Origin: Planococcus antarcticus DSM 14505
GTDB taxonomy: Bacteria > Bacillota > Bacilli > Bacillales_A > Planococcaceae
Direction of reading: 5' to 3'
NCBI RefSeq assembly: GCF_001687565.2
Contig: NZ_CP016534.2
Coordinates: 1,926,501-1,990,500 of the forward strand
DNA: 64,000 nucleotides
The notes under the pieces are model-generated. The model was not told the origin of the DNA, made no database searches, and was given only the letters and a program-made list of their open reading frames with translations. This document shows, piece by piece, positions 1 to 8,775 of this stretch. Each line of letters opens with the position of its first letter. Position 1 is the first letter of the stretch. The translations under genes were made by a program, and so were the position numbers.

Positions 1-1114
1 AATCGCCTGCAACATATGAGTCAAATGCCGTCAGTAGCTGTTCCACATGTGCCGTTAAGCCTTCTTCTAAGGCATCAGCCGGAACGCGTCCTTCTGTCGC
101 TGAATCCAAGAAGGCCGCCTGGTCTAGGATGTACTGATCCAGTTCCGCACGTGCTTGTTCTTGCCCTTCTGCATTTTCTTCACCGGTCGCCACTACGTAA
201 TCGACAAAGTAGCCAATGTGCGACTTCCAGGTTTCTTCAAATTGGGCACCGGCTTCTTCGCCGTAGACCGAACCAACAGCGGCCGACAAGTCATCGGCAT
301 TGGCCAGCAACGCGGCGGATGCTTGGTCAAAACTTTCAGCGCCATCGGCACCGTCTTGCATCGCCATTGCGGCAAGTCCTGCATGCTCCGTGAACGTCGT
401 GTTCAGTGTCGCACGCAAATCAATGGCAGGTGTATCGGGATTGGTATTTTCGAACTTCTCTGGGAACTGTGTCGTGATGGCAATCGACAAGCTTTCTGCA
501 AACATGCTCATGTGTTGAATCGATTCCCGTTCAAGCGAGTACGCTTGTTCAAAATCACCCGCAACATAGGCATCAAACGCCATAATTAATTGATCCACGT
601 GCACGTCCAAACCTTCTTGAACCGCTGCGGCTGGCAATAGTCCGTCCGTGGCCGTATCAAAGAACTTCGACTGTTCCACTTTGTATTCTTCCAATTCGGC
701 TAGAGCTTGGTCTTTGCCTTCTTGGTTGTCTTCAGCGGTCGCTGTGACATAATCCACGAAATACCCAATGTGTGATTTCCATATTTCGTCAAACTGTGCA
801 GCGCCTTCGTCGCCGTAAACGGAACCGACGGCAGCTGACAGGTCATCGGCGTTGGCCAATAATGCACCCGACGCTTGGTCAAAATCTTCCGCGCCATCGA
901 CGCCTTTTCTCATCGCTTCGACTGCCAAGAAGGCATGTTCGGTTAAGGTCGTATCGAGTGCGATGCGCAGTTCTGCAGCAGGTGTCATCGTGCTTGCTTC
1001 CATAGCAGATTCGCTTGTTGGCGTTGAGTGGCCGTGGCTGTCTGCCAGTGCCGCCGTTGGTACGAGTAGAGATAGGCTGAGTGGTAAGGCTAAAAGAACT
1101 TTGTTTAATTTCAT
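1..1114 (-). CDS. secreted two-repeat protein, copper amine oxidase N-terminal domain-like (3' end outside window)
   Basis: The reading frame is open from the ATG at 1114 to the window edge, so the C-terminus is missing. GGAGAG lies 7 nt before the start. Residues 1-24 are a classical signal peptide (MKLNKVLLALPLSLSLLVP..., cleavage after ALA), so the product should be exported. The mature part holds two tandem copies of an acidic, alanine-rich, mostly helical module with a period of 184 residues (552 bp); both copies keep the phrases NADDLSAAVGSVYG and WKSHIGYFVDYV. I know such modules from Bacillales proteins labelled copper amine oxidase N-terminal domain proteins; that label is from memory and no catalytic role is visible. 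It lies downstream of the sigma/anti-sigma pair but behind a terminator and a palindrome, so it probably has its own promoter. Confidence 0.7.
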   Translation of the reverse strand, partial: MKLNKVLLALPLSLSLLVPTAALADSHGHSTPTSESAMEASTMTPAAELRIALDTTLTEHAFLAVEAMRKGVDGAEDFDQASGALLANADDLSAAVGSVYGDEGAAQFDEIWKSHIGYFVDYVTATAEDNQEGKDQALAELEEYKVEQSKFFDTATDGLLPAAAVQEGLDVHVDQLIMAFDAYVAGDFEQAYSLERESIQHMSMFAESLSIAITTQFPEKFENTNPDTPAIDLRATLNTTFTEHAGLAAMAMQDGADGAESFDQASAALLANADDLSAAVGSVYGEEAGAQFEETWKSHIGYFVDYVVATGEENAEGQEQARAELDQYILDQAAFLDSATEGRVPADALEEGLTAHVEQLLTAFDSYVAGD

Positions 1115-1153
1115 TTCAATCTCTCCTTTTTTTTAGATTCTATAGACATAACG

Positions 1154-1165
1154 GAGAGCGCTCTC
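1154..1165. promoter_or_regulatory. perfect 12-bp palindrome GAGAGCGCTCTC
   Basis: A perfect dyad lies about 40 bp upstream of the secreted repeat protein start, between the anti-sigma terminator and the gene. With its flanks it loosely resembles a CcpA cre or GntR-type site. It is a candidate operator; the regulator is unknown. Confidence 0.4.
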
Positions 1166-1186
1166 ATTTAGATCACAATAATTTTT

Positions 1187-1222
1187 TAAAAAAAAAAAAA
1201 ACTGACCGCAACAGCGGCCAGT
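1187..1222 (-). terminator. terminator of the sigma/anti-sigma operon
   Basis: On the minus strand a 9-bp stem (ACTGGCCGC / GCGGTCAGT, one G-U pair) with a TGTT loop is followed by 14 T. The hairpin begins at the stop codon of the anti-sigma gene. Confidence 0.85.
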
Positions 1223-1944
1223 TAAATCTCAGAACTCAATACAATTTCTCCTTCAGGCGTTTCATTCCCTGTCTCGGGCTCCAGCGTAATGGCGATCGTA
1301 TCCCATTCCTCTGTATTTTCTTCCAGCTGATAATAGCTTGCCCCTTCACCGTTCGGATTGGGCGAAAATGCGCCTGCTGGTATCGGTTGGCCGTCCTTGA
1401 TCAGCCATACCTGATAAACTTGGCTGGCATCTAGTTCGGCCAATTGATCAGCTTGTACGACCAGATTCAACAAACCTTCCTCTTCTATCAGCGCTGCAGT
1501 AGCAGTTCCTGAAAATGTTTCGTTCGGCTGCAGTTCGAATGATTTAATGGCCGTTTCCAGTGCATCGTCTTGATCTGACAATTGCTGGAAAGCGTAGCCA
1601 TTGCCCAAGAGCGACACCAGGAGCACAGCCGCAATAAGCGGTTTCCAGATATTCGCCTTACTTTTCTTTTTGTGCAACGGTATCGGTGACATTGTTGGTT
1701 TTAATGCTGCGGGCGGATTGTTCTGTTCCGGTATTTCTTCAAAGACATTGGACAGGATCCGTACTTTCATATCTGCTGGCGGTTCCACTGGATCTGCAAG
1801 ATAAGGGAGCTCGCCAGTCACTTCTATCATTTCCTGACATTCTGTGCATGTTTTCAAATGTTGTTCAAATTGCTGGATTTCATCTGCCGACAGCGTTCCA
1901 TTCAGATAATCTACTAAACGGTCACAATCCATATTAGTCATCAT
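1222..1944 (-). CDS. anti-sigma factor, zinc-finger (ZAS) and RskA C-terminal type
   Basis: A 240-residue single-pass membrane protein that should hold the ECF sigma factor encoded just upstream. The N-terminal zinc-binding anti-sigma motif HX3CX2C is seen as H29, C33 and C36. One membrane segment lies near residues 100-118, preceded by a basic stretch (HKKKSK). The extracytoplasmic part (about 120-240) resembles the anti-sigma-K RskA domain, with the phrases YQVWLIKDG, PAGAF and ITLEPETG. The ATG overlaps the sigma stop region by 11 bp, so the pair is translationally coupled. Release of the sigma factor by regulated proteolysis is typical of the family and is inferred here. Confidence 0.88.
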   Translation of the reverse strand: MMTNMDCDRLVDYLNGTLSADEIQQFEQHLKTCTECQEMIEVTGELPYLADPVEPPADMKVRILSNVFEEIPEQNNPPAALKPTMSPIPLHKKKSKANIWKPLIAAVLLVSLLGNGYAFQQLSDQDDALETAIKSFELQPNETFSGTATAALIEEEGLLNLVVQADQLAELDASQVYQVWLIKDGQPIPAGAFSPNPNGEGASYYQLEENTEEWDTIAITLEPETGNETPEGEIVLSSEI

Positions 1945-2500
1945 AAGCCCCCCTTTCCTGCATCCCGTGCAGCGATGTTTTTAATTTCTTTAAAGCCAGC
2001 CGGATTCGGCTCTTGACAGTTCCAAGTGGAATGTCGCACATCTCAGCGATTGCTTCATGCGTATGGCCTTTAAAATAAAACAAGTTGATCATTTTTTGTT
2101 GTTCAGCTGAAAGATGCTGAACAGCCGTTTGGATCTGCTCCTGCTTTTCCGACCACTCCATTTGCTGGTCCACAGGTTTGTCATTGCTGACCATTTGAGC
2201 AGCCTCTTCGATCGGCACGCTAGGTTTTTTACGTTTCCGTATCAAGTCAATAGCCGTGTTTTGAGCCATTCTGAAAAGCCAGGAAGTAAATTTTCCTTTA
2301 CTTTCGTCGTACACCCCTTTGCCGCGCCAAATTTTGATAAATACTTCTTGCAGCGCTTCCTCTGCCAGACCACGATCCTCCAGCATCTTATATAGAAATG
2401 AAAAAAGGATTTTTTCATAGCGGTCGTATAATTGTTCCAGCGCAGCTTTATCCTGTTTACTGACACGCAAGTATAAGCTTGTATCGGTACTTTTTTCCAT
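1934..2500 (-). CDS. ECF-type RNA polymerase sigma factor
   Basis: A 188-residue sigma-70 family protein with region 2 (about residues 25-95, including the RMAQNTAIDLIRKRKK stretch) and region 4 (about 125-180, with HEAIAEMCDIPLGTVKSRIR as the -35-binding helix-turn-helix). The size and the lack of regions 1 and 3 fit the extracytoplasmic function group. It is followed directly by its anti-sigma factor with an 11-bp overlap. GGAGACAGGGG precedes the ATG. The closest relatives I can think of are the sigma factors paired with RskA-type anti-sigmas; the target regulon is unknown, the secreted repeat protein downstream being one candidate. Confidence 0.92.
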   Translation of the reverse strand: MEKSTDTSLYLRVSKQDKAALEQLYDRYEKILFSFLYKMLEDRGLAEEALQEVFIKIWRGKGVYDESKGKFTSWLFRMAQNTAIDLIRKRKKPSVPIEEAAQMVSNDKPVDQQMEWSEKQEQIQTAVQHLSAEQQKMINLFYFKGHTHEAIAEMCDIPLGTVKSRIRLALKKLKTSLHGMQERGAYDD

Positions 2501-2670
2501 CCCCTGTCTCCTTTATTACGTATTTCATCTTTCTAGCTTACTATACTTCCCGCTACAGGAAAATCTTTTCTTTTAATAGAATGTACTGATATGAAAAATA
2601 TTTCGAGAAATGTAGTGCAGCTATTTCTTTCATTCCTCTTACATACAATACGTGTAAACCTGCCAAATAG

Positions 2671-2700
2671 TTCACTTTTACGTAAAAATGGGATTATAAT
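2671..2700 (+). promoter_or_regulatory. sigma-A promoter of the NmrA-like gene
   Basis: TTCACT at 2671-2676, an 18-bp spacer and a perfect TATAAT at 2695-2700. The transcript would begin near 2707, which supports translation from 2735 rather than from an earlier in-frame ATG at 2591. Confidence 0.6.
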
Positions 2701-2734
2701 TGTGGAAAGGGATAGAGTGACTGGAGGAGTCCGT

Positions 2735-3595
2735 ATGATTTATAATATTACCGCTGCTACTGGAAATCTTGGCGTCAAAATCGTGGAACAGTTTTTAGAT
2801 TATGTCGCTCCTGAAAACCTGGTGTTGACCGTGCGTAACCTGGATAAAGCTGCTCATTTCCAGAAAGGCATCGGTTTAAAACAAGCAAATTATCGATCTG
2901 AAGAAGCACTAGCCGCAGCTTTCAGCGGCACGGATGTTCTCATCTACATTCCAAGTCTAACGTTTCCAAGCATCGCGCGAATCATGGAATTCGAAAATGC
3001 CGTAATGGCTGCAGAAAAAACACGTATCAAACAATTTATTTTTATAGGATTTATGGCAGACCACGGGAATAACCCTTTTAAGATGAGCCCTTTTTTTGGC
3101 TATGTCCAGCGCAGACTAGCGTCTGGAAGTGTTCCATACACCTATATTCGAAACGGCATGTATTCCGACCCTTTGCCGCCTTATCTGCCGGAATTAGCCA
3201 GGCAAGGAAAAGTTCTTTATCCGGTAGCGGATCAACGGATTTCCTTTATTTCCAGAAAGGACTTGGCAAAAGCCATAGTACAAATTGCCGTTAGAGAACA
3301 GTTACACGGCAAAGAGTATACGCTGACCGGACCCAAAGCATGGTCAATGAATGAGCTTGCAGAACTGATGAGCCGAATCAGCGGTTCACCAATCGTCTAT
3401 GATCCTCTTAGCAAGGAACAGTTCTCAGAGCTCTATGACGAACCCAAGGGCTTTGGACCGGTACTTGTCTCGTTGTATGAAGCGGCTTCTAAAGGCATGA
3501 TGGGAGAAGTTACCGAAGATTTTGAGCGTATTACAGGAGAAAAAGCGGAAGATTTGTCCGTTTATATGGAACGCGAATATCGGAACTTGTTTTAA
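2735..3595 (+). CDS. NmrA-like NAD(P)-binding SDR oxidoreductase (QOR2/YtfG type)
   Basis: A 286-residue atypical short-chain dehydrogenase. The N-terminus reads MIYNITAATGNLG, the TGATG-like dinucleotide-binding loop of NmrA/quinone oxidoreductase 2 relatives. The rest (DVLIYIPS, TYIRNGMYSDPLPPYL, KEYTLTGP) matches the YtfG/QorB pattern of NADPH-dependent quinone reductases. The catalytic YxxxK of classical SDRs is not evident, as expected in this branch. The start at 2735 is chosen because GGAGGA sits 8 nt before it and a promoter lies just upstream; an in-frame ATG at 2591 lies upstream of that promoter. The gene stands alone and ends in a terminator. Substrate is not predictable. Confidence 0.85.
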   Translation: MIYNITAATGNLGVKIVEQFLDYVAPENLVLTVRNLDKAAHFQKGIGLKQANYRSEEALAAAFSGTDVLIYIPSLTFPSIARIMEFENAVMAAEKTRIKQFIFIGFMADHGNNPFKMSPFFGYVQRRLASGSVPYTYIRNGMYSDPLPPYLPELARQGKVLYPVADQRISFISRKDLAKAIVQIAVREQLHGKEYTLTGPKAWSMNELAELMSRISGSPIVYDPLSKEQFSELYDEPKGFGPVLVSLYEAASKGMMGEVTEDFERITGEKAEDLSVYMEREYRNLF

Positions 3596-3609
3596 TCGAA
3601 TCAAAAAAT

Positions 3610-3638
3610 CGAAAAGCTAATTTGGCTTTTCGGTTTTT
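3610..3638 (+). terminator. terminator after the NmrA-like gene
   Basis: An 8-bp stem CGAAAAGC / GCTTTTCG followed by five T, 15 nt after the stop codon. Confidence 0.75.
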
Positions 3639-3718
3639 CCAACTATATTCCCTAAATTAAATCGATTAAAATCCAGCAATCTAATAGAAGTGAAACACTG
3701 ATGTTTTTCAACCTATTC

Positions 3719-5277
3719 TTATAGGCGTCGTGAATAGTTATCTGGTTTCCATTGCCAGTCCGGCGCATTTTTAACAGGCTGTTCTTGTTCCTTCTGATAA
3801 GCACCTGTTACCGAATCTTTCTGGTCAATCAGTTAGTCCAACGTGACTTTACCGACAATTTGCCCGCCATTTATTCCGGCGCCTAGACCGAGGTCGATAA
3901 TCCAGTCTGCTTGTTTCATGACGTCTACGTCTTCAATGACGAGGACTGAATTTCCCAAGTCATGCAATTGCTTCAACACATCGACCAACCCCTTAGTATC
4001 TTACGGATCCAATCCGGCAGTTGGTTCATCTAATATATACAAGACTCCCGTCAAACTGGAACCCAGTATGGTTACCAGACGAAGGCGCTGTGCTTCACCG
4101 CCCGGATTGCCGCTCTATAGACAAGTAGCCAATACAGACACGGATGATCCGTTTGATTTTTTCAGCCAGTTCATAAACGAGGGATAAAGATACTGACTTG
4201 TCGTACGCTTCAAAGTTCTTTGATTTTCCCTCAATACATCCAGCGGAATATAGGAAACGTCAGAATTTGATTTTTCGGCGACTTTGACTTGGCGACTTTC
4301 TTCTTTCAGTTTGGTCCCTCGGCATTCTGGGCAGGTCTCTTGGAAGAAGAAATCCGCTTCTCCTGAGTTTCCGCATTTTTCTTGATACCGTCTCCGCATA
4401 CCCGTCAAAACACCTTCAAATTTTCCTTTGGCAACAGTTTTAGGAGGCTGGGTTTTGGAAGAATGTATTATAAATCTTTCGCTTTCCACTCCATAAAACA
4501 GCAAATCCTTTTGTACAGCTTTCCAGTCTTTCACTGCCAGACTTTTATCGACAAAAAAGCCATAGTATTTGGCCGATGCGACGACGGAATTGCTATAATA
4601 ATCGTTCATTGCGACATTCCAGATGGCCACTGCTCCATCATTTAAATTTCTTCAACATCCACCACCCCATCTATCCGGATCTCCAGCCTTTTTTCGAGTT
4701 CGGAGCAGGCTCTGCAAGCCCCTTCAATCGTATTAAATGAAAAATGATCTTTCTTTGAGTTGTTCACTTCAAAACCATAAGCTGAACAAGGGATCGTTTC
4801 ACTTCTCTCATCCAGTTCTCGCGGCTTTCTGATCACTTGGTGACAATTTGGACACCGCCGCACACCCATTTTTTTATAAATAACCCGTAAATAGGTATAC
4901 ATATCTGTCACTGTCCCAACAGCAGACCGGGGATTGCGGCTGCTGGTCTGTTACCGGCCGGTGCCGATGGATGAAGACAGTCCCCTAATTGATTTCATTT
5001 TGGGTTTATTGATGAAGTGAGTGGTCAAGCCGTTCAATTCCATGTACTGACGCTGGTTTTCCTGTTGAATGATATCCAATACCAACGTCGATTTCCCTGA
5101 TCCTGAAGAACCCGTAATCATCACGAATTGCTGTTTCGGAATCGCGACAGCAACATTTTTTAAGTTATTTTCAAAAGCTCCTCCAATGCGAATAAAGCCA
5201 GTCACATGCAGCGTTTTCTTTCTCCAATAGCTATCTATTGTATGGTGAGCAGCTAAAAAACACGAGGGTTTTGGCAT
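3719..5277 (-). pseudogene. degraded UvrA-like (drug-resistance class) ABC ATPase
   Basis: This is the remains of a UvrA paralogue, read right to left. Recognisable pieces are the Walker A loop GSSGSGKST with the NLKNV lead-in (about 5100-5190), PRSAVGTVTDMYTYLR and a CPNC zinc pair (about 4830-4950), a second cysteine pair CPEC (about 4320), the ABC signature GGEAQRLRL and Walker [14 protein letters not shown] (about 4010-4110), and VLVIEDVDVMKQADWIIDLG to the stop at 3719. Lesions seen: TAA after GTGR (about 4950), a frameshift near 4635, a frameshift near 4125, TAA after LDP (about 4003) and TAA after VTLD (about 3834). The remaining length (about 500 codons) is well short of the 750-plus of intact relatives, so internal deletions are likely. 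It cannot make an intact protein. Confidence 0.9.
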
Positions 5278-5852
5278 TCAATTGTCAAAAAAAGCCCATC
5301 ATAATGGGAAGTCACTTTCTGTATGTCCCAGCCTGATTGTTTCACTAGTCCAAGGGTATCACGGTTCAAATGACATCCGTCACAGAGCTTTTTCCAGATA
5401 GGTGTCAATGCCTCTTGGGTTTTCCCCATCATTTTTTGATCCATTTTGACATGTTCAAACAATAAAAACTTTGCGCCTGGCTTGCTGACCCTACGGATTT
5501 CCTGAAGTGCCAGCTCCGGATCCGGAATCGTGCAAAAAACCAAAGTCGCGACCACACTGTCAAAGCTATTGTCGACAAACGGTAGCTGTTCTGCTTTTGC
5601 TTGATAAAGATACATAGGGATTCTTAATTTTTTAATGCGTTTGACTGCCTGGTGGCCCATTGCCGGATTCGGTTCAATGGCATCGACCCGTTCGACGTTT
5701 TGGTAGTAGCGAAAGTTGGCGCCTGTTCCAAAACCGATTTCCAAAACCTTTCCTTGTGCTTTACGGACAAGGCCCGCACGAATCTTTTCGAAACGCATTT
5801 TTTCCAGCGGTTTCATTGCGGTGTCGTATATATGTGGAAACAATCCAGCCAT
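5253..5852 (-). CDS. class I SAM-dependent methyltransferase
   Basis: A 199-residue Rossmann-fold methyltransferase. Motif I is [12 protein letters not shown] (about residues 36-47), followed by the acidic VDAIEPNP that binds SAM ribose, and a Methyltransf_11-type [15 protein letters not shown] around the middle. It resembles the UbiE/YodH group acting on small molecules, but the substrate cannot be told. AGGAG lies 10 nt before the ATG. Its 3' end overlaps the first codons of the UvrA-like pseudogene by 25 bp, so the two probably formed one transcript before the second decayed. Confidence 0.85.
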   Translation of the reverse strand: MAGLFPHIYDTAMKPLEKMRFEKIRAGLVRKAQGKVLEIGFGTGANFRYYQNVERVDAIEPNPAMGHQAVKRIKKLRIPMYLYQAKAEQLPFVDNSFDSVVATLVFCTIPDPELALQEIRRVSKPGAKFLLFEHVKMDQKMMGKTQEALTPIWKKLCDGCHLNRDTLGLVKQSGWDIQKVTSHYDGLFLTIECQNPRVF

Positions 5853-6034
5853 TATAGCTCAACTCCTGTTCTCTATTATATCTGTTTGGTGTAGAATTCG
5901 ACTCTTCTTTCCCATTTCCCTTGTTGTGGATCGAAATGCTCTGGCAAGCTTTTATCCCCTACGGATCTAACTTCCATAAAAACAAAACAGCTGGACTAAT
6001 GTCATTGAACGACCCCTTTTTTATACACAAAAAT

Positions 6035-6064
6035 GACGGCAACCTCAATGCTGAGGCTGCCGTC
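6035..6064 (-). terminator. terminator of the aldehyde dehydrogenase operon
   Basis: A 13-bp stem GACGGCAGCCTCA / TGAGGTTGCCGTC followed on the minus strand by ATTTTTG, 12 nt after the stop codon. Confidence 0.85.
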
Positions 6065-6075
6065 GCAGCGTTCTT

Positions 6076-7548
6076 TTACTTTTTTGTATTATTGACAAAT
6101 GGTCCGTATTCACGGCGTTGCTGCTGAACCGAGAGCCATTTTAAAGTAGTAAATTCTTCTAGTACCCATTCTCCATTAAAGCGGCCAAGACCTGAATCTT
6201 TCTCTCCACCAAACGGCATATGCGCTTCGTCATTAACCGGCTGATCATTGACATGAATCATGCCCGTATGGATTTGATGTGCAATATTCGTGCCATGCTC
6301 AATATTTGCCGAATGGACGGCTCCGCTCAGTCCGTATGGATAAGCATTCGCCATTTCCACTACTTCTTCATCACTAGCGAACGGAATTAAAATCGCTACA
6401 GGACCGAAGATTTCATTTTCAGCAAGCGGCATGTTGTTGGTAACTCCTGTCAACACGGTAGGTTCCATTAAATTGCCGTCAGCCTTGCCGCCAAGGCGAA
6501 CTTTTGCACCTTGTTCGACGCTAGCGTCGATTTCTTTGAGGATCCGGTCCACTTGATCACGGTTGATCAACGGACCGACTTGCGTATCTTTTTCAGCTGG
6601 ATTACCAAATTTTAATTTGCCTGCACGAGCGATGAACTGCTCAGCGAATTTATCGTAAATATCCTGATGAACAAAAATGCGATTGATCGACATACAAATT
6701 TGTCCTTGATGATAAAATTTACCAAATAATGCAGAATCTACAGCTTGATCAACATTGGCGTCTTCTAGCACGATGAAATTATTATTACCGCCCAGTTCTA
6801 ATGCCGTTTTTTTCAAAGCGCCACCAGCTAGTTCTCCGATATGCTTACCCACAGGTGTTGAGCCGGTAAAGGAAATCAAACGAGGTGTAGGATGCGTGAC
6901 GATATCATCGCCAATTTCAGAGCCGCGTCCGACGACTACATTTAATAAACCTTTAGGCAATCCAGCTGCTTCGAAAATGCTGGCGAACAGTAATCCGCCA
7001 GTTACCGGTGTGTCTGTTGCTGGTTTAATGACTACAGCGTTGCCTGTTGCGAGTGCTGGTGCAATGGAACGAATTGCCAAGTGGAACGGGAAATTCCAAG
7101 GGCTAATGATACCGATGACACCCAATGCATTGCGGTAGACCCGGTTTTCCTTGCCTGCTTGCTGTGAAGGAAGAATCTTGCCTTCCATGCGGTAAGGGAA
7201 TGTTGCCGCTTCTTTCAAGATGTTCATCGATGCTCCGAACTCGACTGTTGCTTTAGTGACGGTACTTCCTGCTTCTTTGACAAGCCAGTCGATAATCAAC
7301 TCTTTGTTTTCCTGCATGACTTCCAACGCTTTTTCAATGACTGCCCGCTTGTTCTGAGGCAATTCTTTTGCCCATTCAACTTGCGCTTCAGCAGCGGCTT
7401 TATAGGCAGCATCTAAATCACTCTTATCGGCAACCTGAGTCGTTACCAACTCTTCACCTGTAAACGGATTAGTATTTTTCATCTGGCTATCACTCGAACC
7501 TGAAATCCATTCACCATTTATATAAATCTTTGAATAGTCGGTTTTCAT
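6076..7548 (-). CDS. NAD(P)-dependent aldehyde dehydrogenase (benzaldehyde/vanillin dehydrogenase-like)
   Basis: A 490-residue aldehyde dehydrogenase that oxidises an aldehyde to its acid in the cytoplasm. Visible signatures are PWNFPFHLAIRS (nucleotide-binding region), SFTGSTPVGKHI, the catalytic glutamate motif LELGGNN and the catalytic cysteine in GQICMSINRIFV, then EIFGPV. The start at 7548 is preferred because GGAG lies 9 nt upstream; an ATG five codons earlier (7563) has no ribosome site. It is the second gene after an SDR (26-bp gap) and is divergent from a TetR regulator. The overall pattern is closest to YfmT/vanillin dehydrogenase-like proteins; the true substrate is unknown. Confidence 0.9.
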   Translation of the reverse strand: MKTDYSKIYINGEWISGSSDSQMKNTNPFTGEELVTTQVADKSDLDAAYKAAAEAQVEWAKELPQNKRAVIEKALEVMQENKELIIDWLVKEAGSTVTKATVEFGASMNILKEAATFPYRMEGKILPSQQAGKENRVYRNALGVIGIISPWNFPFHLAIRSIAPALATGNAVVIKPATDTPVTGGLLFASIFEAAGLPKGLLNVVVGRGSEIGDDIVTHPTPRLISFTGSTPVGKHIGELAGGALKKTALELGGNNNFIVLEDANVDQAVDSALFGKFYHQGQICMSINRIFVHQDIYDKFAEQFIARAGKLKFGNPAEKDTQVGPLINRDQVDRILKEIDASVEQGAKVRLGGKADGNLMEPTVLTGVTNNMPLAENEIFGPVAILIPFASDEEVVEMANAYPYGLSGAVHSANIEHGTNIAHQIHTGMIHVNDQPVNDEAHMPFGGEKDSGLGRFNGEWVLEEFTTLKWLSVQQQRREYGPFVNNTKK

Positions 7549-7574
7549 TTTGATCTTCTCCATTCTTTTTCGAT

Positions 7575-8312
7575 TTACGGCTGTTGTCTAGGTCTGATCA
7601 GAATTTCATTGACGTCGACATGTGCCGGTTGTTCTACTGCATAGGAAATGGCATTTGCGATGTCCTGTGCTTTAAGCATTTCCATCGGTTTGCCTTCTTT
7701 AAAGGCAGTCATTATATCTTCATCTGTGATCGTGTTGGTCAATTCTGTTTCGACCGCACCTGGTGAAACGATCGTCACGCGGATTTCATCTGACGGATCA
7801 ATTTCCTGACGCAGCCCATCTGAAATGGCTCGAACAGCAAATTTGGTGCCGCTGTAAACCGCACTTCCTTTAAAGATGGTGTGGCCTGCCACTGAAGAAA
7901 TATTTAAAATATGTCCAGATTTCTGCTTTTCCATAATCGGCAAAACGGCGGCAATCCCATAAAGGACGCCTTTAATATTGACGTCGATCATTTTGTCCCA
8001 TTCGTCGACTTTCAGTTTGTTCATGAAAGAAAGTGGCATTAGTCCGGCATTATTTACCAGCACATCAATTGTCCCGTTTTTCTCAAGCCCTGCTTCTGCT
8101 AGTGCTTTCATTTGGTCCGCAGATGTCACATCTGTTACTTTATAATCCGCCGTTCCTCCTGCTGCTTCAATTTCTTTTTTTAATTCCACTAAACGATCTT
8201 CACGTCGTGCAGCGAGAAGAACGTGATAGCCTTTTGCCGCCAATTCTTTTGCTGTCGCCTGACCTATCCCGCTACTGGCTCCCGTGATGATTGCAGTTTT
8301 GCCTTTTGTCAT
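7575..8312 (-). CDS. SDR family oxidoreductase (YdfG/clavaldehyde dehydrogenase-like)
   Basis: A 245-residue classical short-chain dehydrogenase. TGASSGIG (about residues 11-18) binds the cofactor, AARRED follows strand 2 and suggests NADP preference, NNAG is at about 88-91, and the catalytic Ser and YxxxK appear as SSVAGHTIFKGSAVYSGTK (about 140-159). GGAGATG precedes the ATG at 11 nt. It is the first gene of an operon with the aldehyde dehydrogenase, so the pair may process an alcohol/aldehyde substrate or detoxify carbonyls. The divergent TetR gene is the likely local repressor. Confidence 0.9.
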   Translation of the reverse strand: MTKGKTAIITGASSGIGQATAKELAAKGYHVLLAARREDRLVELKKEIEAAGGTADYKVTDVTSADQMKALAEAGLEKNGTIDVLVNNAGLMPLSFMNKLKVDEWDKMIDVNIKGVLYGIAAVLPIMEKQKSGHILNISSVAGHTIFKGSAVYSGTKFAVRAISDGLRQEIDPSDEIRVTIVSPGAVETELTNTITDEDIMTAFKEGKPMEMLKAQDIANAISYAVEQPAHVDVNEILIRPRQQP

Positions 8313-8775
8313 ATCGATTCATCTCCGTTTCCACATTTTAGATGTTTTTTTGAAAAACAGTCTATTATTATATGCGTCTTACCTCTTTACCCACCATGCC
8401 TCATCATTTAAACAAACTCCAGTGAACTGTCCACTACATAAGCTCTAGCCTCTTCTTAAAATAGAGCATTTTCAACTTGTCGCCGCCTTCAGTAGCAAAA
8501 GAAAATTGATTGAGCTCTCTCATTGTTCTATGCATTGTTGCGTTACGACAAAGCCAACATCTGTTCTTCATTTTCTTGAGGTTGGGAGCGGCGTTCCAAT
8601 TTCGATTACAGACGTATGAAAAGATTCCACTCATAGGAAAATACCCTTTCGAACAATGAAATAGCTGTTGCTCTGCACACGCCTGAAGAAAGTAACTTCT
8701 TTCGGTAAACCTTCAATTAAGAATCTTTAACTAACTCTCTTGTGTTATAATTTTCACAAAGACGGGGGTGTTTTC
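8313..8775. other. divergent intergenic region between SDR and TetR
   Basis: This 463-bp stretch separates the SDR operon from the TetR gene. A TATAAT at 8744-8749 could be the -10 of tetR. A 66-codon minus-strand frame at 8434-8634 has no ribosome site and no family I recognise, so I do not call it a gene. Confidence 0.4.

Noticed and set aside
8434..8634. 66-codon minus-strand frame between SDR and TetR
   Set aside because: No ribosome site, no recognisable family, unusual residue composition.
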